Below, piece by piece: positions 9,291 through 17,629 of a DNA stretch of 64,000 bases. Both the position numbers and the translations under genes were made by a program. Source of the DNA: DASRAA01 sp963814165 (lineage in GTDB: Bacteria; Acidobacteriota; Terriglobia; Terriglobales; Acidobacteriaceae); NCBI GenBank assembly GCA_963814165.1, contig CAWFBW010000002.1, positions 62,001-126,000 on the forward strand, in the 5' to 3' direction. The first letter of the stretch is position 1; the number at the start of each line of letters is the position of its first letter. Under the pieces are notes generated by a model. That model was not told where the DNA came from. It did not search any database and saw only the letters and a list, made by a program, of their open reading frames with translations.

Positions 9291-10154
9291 GTGGCGAAGT
9301 CGGAACCGAAGTCAGATGCTGCCGGCAGGGGCGCAAAACGGAAACCGAAGCTGGGACAAAATTTCTTGACCGACCACTCCGCCGCGCAACGAATCGTGGA
9401 TGCGCTGGGTGACATATCCGGCCGCACTATCATTGAGATCGGGCCGGGACGCGGGATGCTCACCGACCTGCTGGTCCGTCGCGCCCGCAAGGTAATAGGC
9501 ATAGAACTGGATCACATCCTGGCAGCACAAATGCGGATGCGTTACGCAACGCTGAGCAATGTAGAGATACTGGAATCCGATTTCGTGACCGTCGAATGGG
9601 TGTCGATGGTGGGACGCCGTCCCGGACCGCTGCATGACCTGCGCCCGACGCAACCTGACACCGTGGATATTGTCGGCAACATTCCGTACTATGCCACCAC
9701 TGACATCGTGTTACGCATACTCCGCGAGCATCAGAGCATAGGTCGTGCCGTACTCATGGTGCAGCGAGAAGTAGCCGACCGGATTGCCGCCGAACCCGGA
9801 AGCCGCGACTACGGGCTGCTCTCAGCGACGGTGCAACTGTTTGCGCGAGTGGATAAGCTGTTCACGCTACCGCCGGGCGCATTCGATCCTGCGCCGGATG
9901 TACATTCGAGCGTGATCCGCATGACCATGGCGCCGCGGGCCGAGGAATTGCAGGTGGATCCCACAGCCTTCGTTGAGATGCTAAAGGTTGCCTTTGCGCA
10001 GAAGCGGAAGACCCTGGTCAACAACCTGAAAGGCAGTTTCGGCGACAAGGCCGCCGCAGCCGTAAAGGCAGCAAGCGTGCGGCCTGATGCTCGAGCGGAG
10101 GCACTCCCGCTGGAAAAGATGGCGACGATTTTCCGGACGTTGAATCAGGCGTAA
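9291..10154 (+). CDS. rsmA: 16S rRNA dimethyladenosine transferase
   Basis: Dimethylates the two adjacent adenines in the 3' terminal hairpin of 16S rRNA (A1518/A1519 in E. coli numbering) late in 30S assembly. Visible motifs are LGQNFL near the N-terminus, the SAM-binding IEIGPGRGMLT, and the catalytic NIPYY motif typical of KsgA enzymes, followed by a basic C-terminal domain (FAQKRKTLVNNL). Translation starts with GTG at 9291 preceded by AAAGAGGG. There is a roughly 20-residue insertion between the SAM domain and NIPYY that is longer than in E. coli. amrB follows 60 bp downstream on the same strand. Confidence 0.95.
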   Translation: MAKSEPKSDAAGRGAKRKPKLGQNFLTDHSAAQRIVDALGDISGRTIIEIGPGRGMLTDLLVRRARKVIGIELDHILAAQMRMRYATLSNVEILESDFVTVEWVSMVGRRPGPLHDLRPTQPDTVDIVGNIPYYATTDIVLRILREHQSIGRAVLMVQREVADRIAAEPGSRDYGLLSATVQLFARVDKLFTLPPGAFDPAPDVHSSVIRMTMAPRAEELQVDPTAFVEMLKVAFAQKRKTLVNNLKGSFGDKAAAAVKAASVRPDARAEALPLEKMATIFRTLNQA

Positions 10155-10214
10155 AATTCGTTCGAACTTGATTTTCAAAGCGAGCAGACACGGGCCCGCG
10201 ACATAGGGGGCGCC

Positions 10215-11051
10215 ATGACCACTACCATTCGTCAGCCAGCCGTTGCGGGGCGGTTCTATCCCAGAAACGCGCAGCGCCTGCGCGAGGAGATTGAAACCTT
10301 CACGACGGTACGTGCCGCGGCGGAGCAACAGACCGCCGAGCCGATGATTCAGGCGATGGGGTGCATCTCGCCACACGCGGGATACGTGTACTCAGGCGCG
10401 GTTGCCGGAGCGCTATACCGCAGGCTGGAGCTCCCGCACCGATTTGTAATTCTCTGCCCTAATCACACCGGCCAGGGGAAACCGCTTGCGATCATGAGCG
10501 AGGGCGCGTGGCACACGCCACTGGGAGACGCCGGCATCGACTCCGAAGTAGCGGAGAGTCTCAAGTCGAAAATGCCGCTACTGAGTGAGGATCCGGAAGC
10601 TCATCGCTATGAGCACGCCCTGGAGGTCCAGCTTCCGTTCCTGCAGGTCCTGACGCCGGGCTTTCATTTCGTACCTATCGCTGTGGGCACCAGCGACTAT
10701 CAGGCGCTCAGCGCGCTGGGGCTTGCCATAGCAGAGGTGCTGATGAAGTTGAGTGAGCGGGCGATGGTAATTGCTTCCAGTGACATGAACCACTACGAGA
10801 ATGACAGCGTTACGCGAGCCAAAGACCGCCGCGCCATCGAGCAGGTACTGGCACTTAACCCTCGGGGCTTGTACGACACCGTGCGAGAGGGAAATATCAG
10901 CATGTGCGGGTACGCGCCTGCGACCATCATGCTCACAGCGGCACGCGAAATGGGAGCAACCGGGGCGGAGCTGGTCCGTTATGCGACGTCGGGTGACGTC
11001 TCGGGCGATCGTGACATGGTCGTGGGGTATGCAGGGATTGCGGTGTACTGA
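10215..11051 (+). CDS. amrB: AmmeMemoRadiSam system protein B (MEMO1 family)
   Basis: MEMO1-family protein related to class III non-haem iron dioxygenases. The start IRQPAVAGRFYP, the SPHAGYVYSG block, PNHTGQG, EHALEVQLPFLQ, SSDMNHYE and the terminal GYAGIAVY are all family landmarks; the His residues in SPHAGY, NHT and NHY are the putative metal ligands. In many prokaryotes it occurs with AmrA and the radical SAM protein AmrS, but neither is in this window. It probably shares a transcript with rsmA. The reaction it catalyses is not established. Confidence 0.9.
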   Translation: MTTTIRQPAVAGRFYPRNAQRLREEIETFTTVRAAAEQQTAEPMIQAMGCISPHAGYVYSGAVAGALYRRLELPHRFVILCPNHTGQGKPLAIMSEGAWHTPLGDAGIDSEVAESLKSKMPLLSEDPEAHRYEHALEVQLPFLQVLTPGFHFVPIAVGTSDYQALSALGLAIAEVLMKLSERAMVIASSDMNHYENDSVTRAKDRRAIEQVLALNPRGLYDTVREGNISMCGYAPATIMLTAAREMGATGAELVRYATSGDVSGDRDMVVGYAGIAVY

Positions 11052-11075
11052 CCCCAAATTGGACTGCGAAGGAAA

Positions 11076-11097
11076 CGGGCGGCCATCAGGCCGCCCG
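11076..11097. terminator. hairpin between convergent amrB and FecR genes
   Basis: A perfect 9-bp stem (CGGGCGGCC/GGCCGCCCG) with loop ATCA lies between the two convergent stops. It has no T tract, so if it terminates it may act with Rho or as a 3' stabiliser for either gene. Confidence 0.4.
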
Positions 11098-11110
11098 ACG
11101 TGCGTTAGAT

Positions 11111-12568
11111 CTATCGCTCACTTAGGACTTGGACGAGCGCCGCCATGGACCGCGGTGCCGGCGGTCGCATGGCCTCCGCCGGGGGAACCGCCCATCGGCG
11201 CGGCGGAACTCGGGTGCCGGCCCGACGCCGCCAAATCCGGGTGCCATTGGCGATGCCGTCATTGGAGTTGACGACATTGAACTGGGCGAAGGAGGAGGCG
11301 CGAAAGACATGTCCATTCCGCGCTGCACCCGACCTGTAAGCCCCAACCGCGCGCGAACCATGAGCCGAGACTGGAGCACCGCCACCGGTTCGGAATCCCG
11401 TAGCAGGAGCATTCATCCCCATAATTCGGTCGCGTTCGTTGAGGACGGCTCGGAAATTCGGCGGGACTGGCCCGCCGGGAAGATATGCCGGCGCGGTTCC
11501 GATGCGTCCGACTAGAACCGAGGGACGCGCACTATTGATTGCAGCCGCCTGCGGCGGTACGGGCGCGGTAAAGCCCGGGGGCCCTTGGACCACCGGCGCC
11601 GTCGGCCGCCAATTATTCACGACGCCGCCATTCTTGAACGAGTTGCCGGGGGACCAAAACCATCCGCCCGTGGGCACGTAAATCCATGATCCGTAGTGAG
11701 ACGGCATCCAGCCCCACGGATAAGCCGAGGCCCACGTGTAACCGAGACCGGAAGTGTACATCCAGCCGCCAGCCACGTACGGGTTCCAGCTATTCCAACT
11801 GGAAGCGCCGTAGGGCTGCCAGACCGTACCGTATCCCGGCATGAAGGTGAAACCGCCGTAGTACGCCAGGTCAGCGAATCCGAAGCCGGACATACCCCTG
11901 CTGCCGTAACCGTAGTTGTCGTAGGAATACGCGGCCTGATATGCGGCACGCTCGCTGTTCCAGCGATCCAGCGGAATGCTATCCACGCCCTTGGCGAGGA
12001 CCATGCCGCTCTGATTGGTGGAGTCAACGGTCACGGTGTCATTCTTCTTAATTTTCGCTATCTGACCGTTGGTCTCAAACTGGGCTTCGCCGTTCAAGAC
12101 CGCGACCTGCGCCTGATCTCCAAGCATCATGAAGCGAAGCTGCGAATTGCGGCGGACGATGAAGGTGTGGCCGGCGGCGATGACGCGGTCGATGCCGTGC
12201 TTGTCTCCGCGCGCGTCGAAATACATGGTGCCGCGCACGAGATCGATTTCGTTCACTTTCTCGCCATCATCATTGATCAACAACTGGCTGAATCGAACTT
12301 CGGTGGCTTCACCCAATCGCACGGTGCTGTTGTCTTCGAACTCGACTTCAGCCAGACCGTTGGCGCCCGTAAGGATTCGCGAGCCCTCGATAATGGGCGC
12401 GTTCAGGATGGCGCGCTCCATTCCCTGACCGCTCGCCCGGTCCATCTGCACGTTGCCGTCAACGTAACTCAGCCGTACGATCCTGACGTGCGACGTCGCA
12501 TGAGCGGTCATGGACGCCATTACGAACAGCGCCCCTGCAGCCAAGCACCACAATTTGCGAACGGACAT
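11111..12568 (-). CDS. FecR-domain envelope protein, Tyr/Gly/Trp-rich
   Basis: A signal peptide (MSVRKLWCLAAGALFVMAS) leads into a FecR-type domain, about residues 35-200, with the ILTGANGLAEVEF, DNSTVRLGE and VNEIDLVRGTMYF blocks. Next comes a long low-complexity region rich in Tyr, Gly, Trp and Ser (about 230-340), then Pro-rich sequence. It is probably surface or periplasmic; the FecR domain here is not next to a sigma factor, so anti-sigma function is not implied. The start at 12568 has AGGAGTT upstream. The last about 45 residues are Arg-rich and unlike the rest, whereas the +1 frame (stop at 11118) gives an Ala/Gly-rich tail more usual for such proteins. A small frameshift near 11240 is therefore likely. 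Confidence 0.75.
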   Translation of the reverse strand: MSVRKLWCLAAGALFVMASMTAHATSHVRIVRLSYVDGNVQMDRASGQGMERAILNAPIIEGSRILTGANGLAEVEFEDNSTVRLGEATEVRFSQLLINDDGEKVNEIDLVRGTMYFDARGDKHGIDRVIAAGHTFIVRRNSQLRFMMLGDQAQVAVLNGEAQFETNGQIAKIKKNDTVTVDSTNQSGMVLAKGVDSIPLDRWNSERAAYQAAYSYDNYGYGSRGMSGFGFADLAYYGGFTFMPGYGTVWQPYGASSWNSWNPYVAGGWMYTSGLGYTWASAYPWGWMPSHYGSWIYVPTGGWFWSPGNSFKNGGVVNNWRPTAPVVQGPPGFTAPVPPQAAAINSARPSVLVGRIGTAPAYLPGGPVPPNFRAVLNERDRIMGMNAPATGFRTGGGAPVSAHGSRAVGAYRSGAARNGHVFRASSFAQFNVVNSNDGIANGTRIWRRRAGTRVPPRRWAVPPAEAMRPPAPRSMAALVQVLSER

Positions 12569-12758
12569 ACTCGTAACTCCTGTACTTCCCGGCTCTCGTC
12601 GCCCAACGCGAATCCAATTGGGCATGACAGAGCGATGCCGATTCTGCGTACCCAAGCCTATTAAACACCCATTTGGTGACAAGTTCCCGAATTTCGGCAC
12701 GGAGAGGTCGAATCCATAGCCGATTCTACGCATGCCGTTACTCCGTGCTGAGGAGCGA

Positions 12759-13481
12759 TCAGGGCTGTGATGCCGGGGTTCCGGGAGCGATCATCGGCCC
12801 GATAGACTTCAGTAATTGCCTGGCTGCGACCCGATTAATATGCATGATGTTAGGATCGGCAGCAATCTTCTGCAGAATCGGCTCAATCGCCTGCAATTCC
12901 TCAACATAATGGCTGGCCTGCATGTCCTGCAACGAGTAAAGGCGAGCGTCGAGTCCCAACTTGTTGAAGCGATAGTCGAAAGCGAGCTTACGGCCAAAAT
13001 CGATGGTCGCCGCAATGGCCTGGAATATCCGCGTCAGCTCCGTGACGCTGGGATCTGGAGAATAGTTGTAGGTGGCCGAGGTGCTGCCAGCTGGGCTTCC
13101 ATGATACTCGAGCGTTTTCTGGCCGGTTTGAGCGATGTTCTTGTGCTTGGCTTCGAGGTTGCCCTGAAAATAGTCGGCCTTCTTGGCCAGGTCGAATATC
13201 TTCTGCCGATTGGCGGCAGACATGGTGAAATCCTGGGAAAAATCGTCACCATCGCCGCCGTCCGTGGGGTTGCCGGTTCCCTGGAAACGGGTATTGCCCG
13301 CGTCGTCCACAGAAATCGTGTACTTCACCCAGGGATGGCCCTGGTCCCAAGCAAACTTGAAAGTAACGTAGGAGCCCGTCGGCTGCGGAACGGGTGTGAT
13401 CTCGTGGACCGTTTGACCCGCCGCAGCAACGGCACCCAGGAACGCTGCCTGCATGATGTACTTCAGCCAACGATGTCGCAT
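12759..13481 (-). CDS. hypothetical secreted protein
   Basis: A basic N-terminus and a hydrophobic core ending in GAVAAAGQ form a signal peptide. The mature part of about 220 residues contains an aspartate/glycine-rich loop (TDGGDGDDF) and a helical C-terminal half (ANRQKIFDLAKKADYF and later LQAIEPILQKIAADP), but no motif I can name. It lies on the same strand just downstream of ruvC and 190 bp upstream of the FecR gene. Function unknown; likely an envelope protein shared with related acidobacteria. Confidence 0.65.
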   Translation of the reverse strand: MRHRWLKYIMQAAFLGAVAAAGQTVHEITPVPQPTGSYVTFKFAWDQGHPWVKYTISVDDAGNTRFQGTGNPTDGGDGDDFSQDFTMSAANRQKIFDLAKKADYFQGNLEAKHKNIAQTGQKTLEYHGSPAGSTSATYNYSPDPSVTELTRIFQAIAATIDFGRKLAFDYRFNKLGLDARLYSLQDMQASHYVEELQAIEPILQKIAADPNIMHINRVAARQLLKSIGPMIAPGTPASQP

Positions 13482-13514
13482 TCTGTTCTTAGATTCTATC
13501 CGAAGTGAATTGCG

Positions 13515-14018
13515 CTACCTGGCCCCAGCATGCTGCCGGTTCAAGGTAGCCGCGGTATGCAGGTGACAGATGGCGATTGCGAGAGCGTCAGCTACGTCAG
13601 CAGGCTCGGGCGGCGCCGGGAGCTCCAGAAGTCGGGCCACCATCAACTGCACCTGAGATTTCTCGGCCCGGCCATATCCCACAACGGCGGACTTGATCGA
13701 AAGCGGTGAGTAGGCCGTCACGGGCAGTCCGGCTTGCGCGGCCACCAGCATAGCGACTCCGCGAACGTGGCCGAGTTTCAGCGCCGACTTGGCATTGACG
13801 GCGTAGAACACGTCTTCGATGGCGACCAGCTCTGGTGCATAGGTGCCGATGACTTCGGTGAGGCCCCGGCAAATGGTCAGCAGACGCAATTCCAGCGCCT
13901 GGCGGGGTGAAAGACGGATGGCACCGCTACAGAGGTGATGAAGCGCACCTTGTTCGTCCTGCTCGACCACTCCGTAGCCGGTGTATTCGCCGCCGCAATC
14001 TATGCCAAGAACTCGCAT
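13515..14018 (-). CDS. ruvC: crossover junction endodeoxyribonuclease RuvC
   Basis: Resolves Holliday junctions with RuvA and RuvB. The RNase H-like active site is complete: D7 (GIDCG), E68 (VAIEDVFY), D141 and D144 (EPADVADALAIAICH). NAKSALKLGHVRG and YSPLSIKSAVVGYGRAEK are standard RuvC motifs. The 167-residue length is normal. ruvA and ruvB are not in the window. The preceding Mpo1-like gene ends 40 bp upstream on the same strand. Confidence 0.96.
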   Translation of the reverse strand: MRVLGIDCGGEYTGYGVVEQDEQGALHHLCSGAIRLSPRQALELRLLTICRGLTEVIGTYAPELVAIEDVFYAVNAKSALKLGHVRGVAMLVAAQAGLPVTAYSPLSIKSAVVGYGRAEKSQVQLMVARLLELPAPPEPADVADALAIAICHLHTAATLNRQHAGAR

Positions 14019-14058
14019 GCTTGCGCCGAGTGTAGCAGGCTGGTGGGCTGCGGGGGAG

Positions 14059-14397
14059 TTACGATTGAGGCATCTGCGGCTTCATGCGCGCGGCCAGCCG
14101 CCCAGTAAGCATCAGTCCTAACATGCGAAAGTCGCTGATGAACGACCAAAAAGGATGGCCGAAGGTGGCGGGCTTGTTTTTCTCCAAGGCGAAGTGCCCG
14201 GTCCAGGCGAAACCGTAGCCAACCGGGAAAAATAGCAGCGCGTACCACGGGTGGCCGGAGACGAAAGCCAGAACGACGACGGCGATGCCGAGTGTGGTCC
14301 CGACGGCGTGCAAGATGCGGTTGCGCGGGTCGCTGTGCTGCAGCAAATAGAAGGTAAAGAACTCGTCATAGGATTGGAACTTGCGGTCCTCCGCCAT
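14059..14397 (-). CDS. Mpo1-like/DUF962 membrane protein
   Basis: The start FQSYDEFFTFYLLQHSDP, the conserved NRILHAVGT segment and two or three membrane spans (including WYALLFFPVGYGFAW and the following GHFALEKNKPATFGHP) are the signature of the Mpo1-like (DUF962, YGL010w) family. The yeast member is an iron-dependent dioxygenase acting on 2-hydroxy fatty acids; the conserved His residues (LQHS, LHAVG, GHF) are seen here. Start 14397 is chosen because GAGGAGG lies 8 bp upstream, in preference to an upstream in-frame ATG. The actual substrate in this organism is unknown. Confidence 0.8.
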   Translation of the reverse strand: MAEDRKFQSYDEFFTFYLLQHSDPRNRILHAVGTTLGIAVVVLAFVSGHPWYALLFFPVGYGFAWTGHFALEKNKPATFGHPFWSFISDFRMLGLMLTGRLAARMKPQMPQS

Positions 14398-14572
14398 CGC
14401 AAAAGCCTCCTCGATCAGGTCGCCCAAGTGTGGGAAAGTGTACTACGCCTGCGTTGGGAAGTGCAGCCCGGGACGCCGTTGTTCTGTAGTGTGACTCTGC
14501 TGCTGTGCGAAATGCTCGTGGTCGATTACTATTCTTGCGACTCGATAACTTCGCCGGAGCCGGAGACTTCCC

Positions 14573-16535
14573 TTGCCAAGCCGGAATTTTTTTCTCGCAC
14601 TTGTCGCGGTGCTGGTCGGCGCGACAGGAACATTTGGACAAAGCCCGTTCGCACCCAAAGTCACGGGGCCGCTATCGCAGCGAGTCGTGGCATACCAGAT
14701 CGACGCCAAGTATGACCCGGAGAAACACACCGTCGACGCGACCGAGACCCTCACCTACCACAACCTGACCGGGCAGCGCCTCGATCACTTTCCCTTCCAT
14801 CTCTACCTCAACGGATTTCAGCCGAATTCCACGTGGGTGCACGAAGCCCATCGCGATGGGAACTTCCGCACCAGTACGTTTGAGGACGGCTGGGACCCGA
14901 AGCGCACCGGCTCCAGCGAGATCACTGCACTCGAAGTTGAGGGGATGGGCGACCTCACCAAAGCGATCAAGTTCATCGCGCCTGACGACGGAAACGCCAA
15001 GGACAAAACGGTGATTGACGTTGCGCTACCGAAGGCGGTAGAGGCCGGCCAGGACGTGGTGTTCAAGATCAAGTTCAAGGCAACGTTCCCGGAGGTCATC
15101 GCCCGCACCGGCTACAAGCGGACGTTTTTGCTGGCTGGGCAATGGTTTCCCAAGGTTGGCGTATTTTGGAACGACGCGTGGAACTGCCACCAATTCCACG
15201 CCATGACCGAGTTCTTCGCCGACTTCGGAACGTACGACGTAAAGATCACTTTGCCGAAGAGCTACATCATTGGCGCGACAGGCGTGCAGACGAGCGACAC
15301 CGACAACGGCAATGGAACGAAGACCGTCACCTTCCACGCAGAAGACGTACACGACTTTGCCTGGACTGCCGATCCGAACTTCAAGGTGTTGGAAGAAACC
15401 TTCACTGGCAGCGTCGGCCCGGTGAAGATCCGTCTGCTGACCTACGACAGCTACCGCAGTTCCTGGCAGCGGTACCTCGACGTGATGCAGGGCAGCATGA
15501 AGCGGTTCGACGAGTGGTATGGGCCTTATCCCTATGCCCAGATCACGGTGGTGGATCCGCCACACGGCGCCATGGAAGCCGGTGGCATGGAATACCCGAC
15601 ATTTATCACGGGCGACACCCTGTGGTGGGCGCCTAAGGGGCAGAAGTTACTGCCAGAGGGCGTCACCGAGCACGAGTTCGGGCACCAGTACTGGTACGCC
15701 ATGGTCGCTACCAACGAGTTTGAGAATGCGTGGCTCGACGAAGGCATTAACAGCTATACCGAAGTCAAGGTCACCGACAGCCTCTACGGCAAGAACACCA
15801 GCTTCCTGAACTGGATGGGCGCACAGATGGGGGACGCCGCGGAACAGCGCCGCAACTACCTTGGTGTGGCGGAGACAGATCCACTCTCGCGGCCCAGCTT
15901 TCAAGACATGAGCATGCGCGCCTACGGCGGTGTTACCTACGGCAAGACCGCGACCATGCTACTGACCCTGGAGAACGTCGTAGGCGAGCAGGTGCTTACA
16001 GAAAGCGCTTCACGCCTATTTCATGAAGTACCGGTTCACACACCCCACGCAAGAGGACTTTCTGCGGACGGTGAACGAAGTCGCCGGACAGGATCTCGGC
16101 TGGTATTGGCAGCAGGCGGTGTACGGGACCCAGGTGCTGGACTACAAGGTCAGCAAGGCGGAATCGACCCGCGTGGATTGGGCGAACAAAGACGCCCCCG
16201 ACGAGAAGAAAGGCGAGACCCTTTACTCCACGGACATCCTGTTGCAGCGCCTTGGCGACTTTGTGTTTCCCGTCACGGCGCAAATCAAGTTCGATAATGG
16301 CGAGACCATCCGCGAATCTTGGGACGGCCGCGACCGCTGGAAACGCTTCGTGTATGTGAAGAAAGCCAAGGTGCTCTCGGTTGAGGTCGATCCCGATCAC
16401 CAGATCACGATGGACCGCGACTACCTTAACAACAGCATTGCCACCGAGCCCCAGCACAAGGCGACCCTGAAGATTGCCACGTACTGGACCTTCCTGACGC
16501 AGTTCTTTGCCCAGATGCTGAGCTGGCTGACCTAA
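14573..16535 (+). CDS. secreted M1-family zinc aminopeptidase, one frameshift
   Basis: A gluzincin of the M1 family that removes N-terminal residues from peptides. A signal peptide is followed by an N-terminal beta domain, then the GAMEAGGMEYPTF-like exopeptidase segment and the zinc site H367-E368-x-x-H371 with E390 (HEFGH plus 18 residues plus E in WLDEGINSY). Near 16003 the frame breaks; removing one A from GAAAGCG restores an in-frame join to the C-terminal about 170 residues ending at 16535. The start is TTG at 14573 with GGAG upstream. The break is probably an indel error; if real, it truncates the helical C-terminal domain. A membrane-protein gene follows after 14 bp. Confidence 0.87.
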
Positions 16536-16549
16536 CCCGGGAGACGACA

Positions 16550-17557
16550 ATGGCAGACGAAAATAAAGGATTGGTAGCTGCCGGAGCCGCCCTGGTGTGG
16601 CGCCGCCAGCGGGTGTTGTGGTGGGTGTTCGTAGTGAACCTGGCCACCGGACTGCTGGGAGCCGCCGGGGCCCGGGCACAGCTCGACAAGCTGTTGAAAC
16701 ACAGCGTGGCCGGTGAAGGACTGAGCAAAGGCTTCGATTTCGGCATGTTCCTGGAGTTGATCAGCCGTCCGAACGCCGACTTAATGCGTTCATCAGGCAG
16801 CTCGTTTCTGTTTGCCTTCCTGTTCCCGCTATTCATGATCTTCGTGGCGGGCGGCATTCTCTCGGTCTATCGCGAAGACCGCAGGTTTACTGCCGGGGAC
16901 TTCTTTGCGGCATCGGGCGCGTTCTTCTGGAGGTTTGTGAGGTTGGCGCTGTTTTCCGCGGTACCGTTGGGCATTCTGGCTGGGATGTTGATGGGGGTCA
17001 ACAAGCTGTCGGACTATGTGGGCGACCGCACGGTTTCAGCCCAGACCGGCTTCTACATCCTGCTTACAGGATGCATCGTAGTCATATTGATGGTTCTGTT
17101 CGTCCGGCTTTGTTTCGACATTGCCCAAGTTCGCGCCGTGGTGCAGGACGAACCTAGGATGTGGCCGAACCTGTGGAAGGCGCTGGGGATCAGCCGGCGA
17201 AAGGTTTTCACCTTGTTTCGCGTTTATCTGTGTATTAGCGGCGTGGCCTGGGTCACACTGGCAGGCGGACTGTGGTTGTGGGCGAAGTTGCCACCTACGG
17301 CAACGCCGGTCACGTTTCTGTTGCTGGAGTTCATCATCTTCATGCAGTTGCTCACGCGGCTTTGGCAGCGGGCAAGTTCGATGACCTGGTACCAGCGGCA
17401 TGCGGTGATGGTTCCAGCGGACGCGGTGGACTTCACGACGCCACCACCGGTCGAGATGGTTGACGATGCGGCACCTTCGCAGGAGCAGGCGGCGATTGAG
17501 AGCACCAATACTCCGGAGGATAGGGAGCGAAGCGGGCCAACCGAATCTGGGGCATAA
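16550..17557 (+). CDS. hypothetical multi-pass membrane protein
   Basis: It contains about six hydrophobic spans (e.g. VLWWVFVVNLATGLLGAAGA, FLFAFLFPLFMIFVAGG, FYILLTGCIVVILMVLFV) and a hydrophilic, Pro/Glu-rich C-terminal tail of about 60 residues. The layout resembles DUF975/YesL-like glycerophosphoryl-type membrane domains, but I cannot assign a family. It starts 14 bp after the M1 peptidase with GGGAG before the ATG, so the two are probably co-transcribed. Confidence 0.7.
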   Translation: MADENKGLVAAGAALVWRRQRVLWWVFVVNLATGLLGAAGARAQLDKLLKHSVAGEGLSKGFDFGMFLELISRPNADLMRSSGSSFLFAFLFPLFMIFVAGGILSVYREDRRFTAGDFFAASGAFFWRFVRLALFSAVPLGILAGMLMGVNKLSDYVGDRTVSAQTGFYILLTGCIVVILMVLFVRLCFDIAQVRAVVQDEPRMWPNLWKALGISRRKVFTLFRVYLCISGVAWVTLAGGLWLWAKLPPTATPVTFLLLEFIIFMQLLTRLWQRASSMTWYQRHAVMVPADAVDFTTPPPVEMVDDAAPSQEQAAIESTNTPEDRERSGPTESGA

Positions 17558-17562
17558 AAGAA

Positions 17563-17583
17563 CGGGGCGCACCAGGCGCCCCG
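17563..17583. terminator. hairpin between convergent genes
   Basis: A perfect 8-bp GC stem (CGGGGCGC/GCGCCCCG) with a 5-nt loop sits 5 bp after the membrane-protein stop and 46 bp before the end of the convergent acs gene. No clear T tract follows on either strand. Confidence 0.4.
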
Positions 17584-17629
17584 CCATTCTCTAGCCTGCA
17601 CAGTGGCTTCGTAGCCGCCGAGTCACTCT

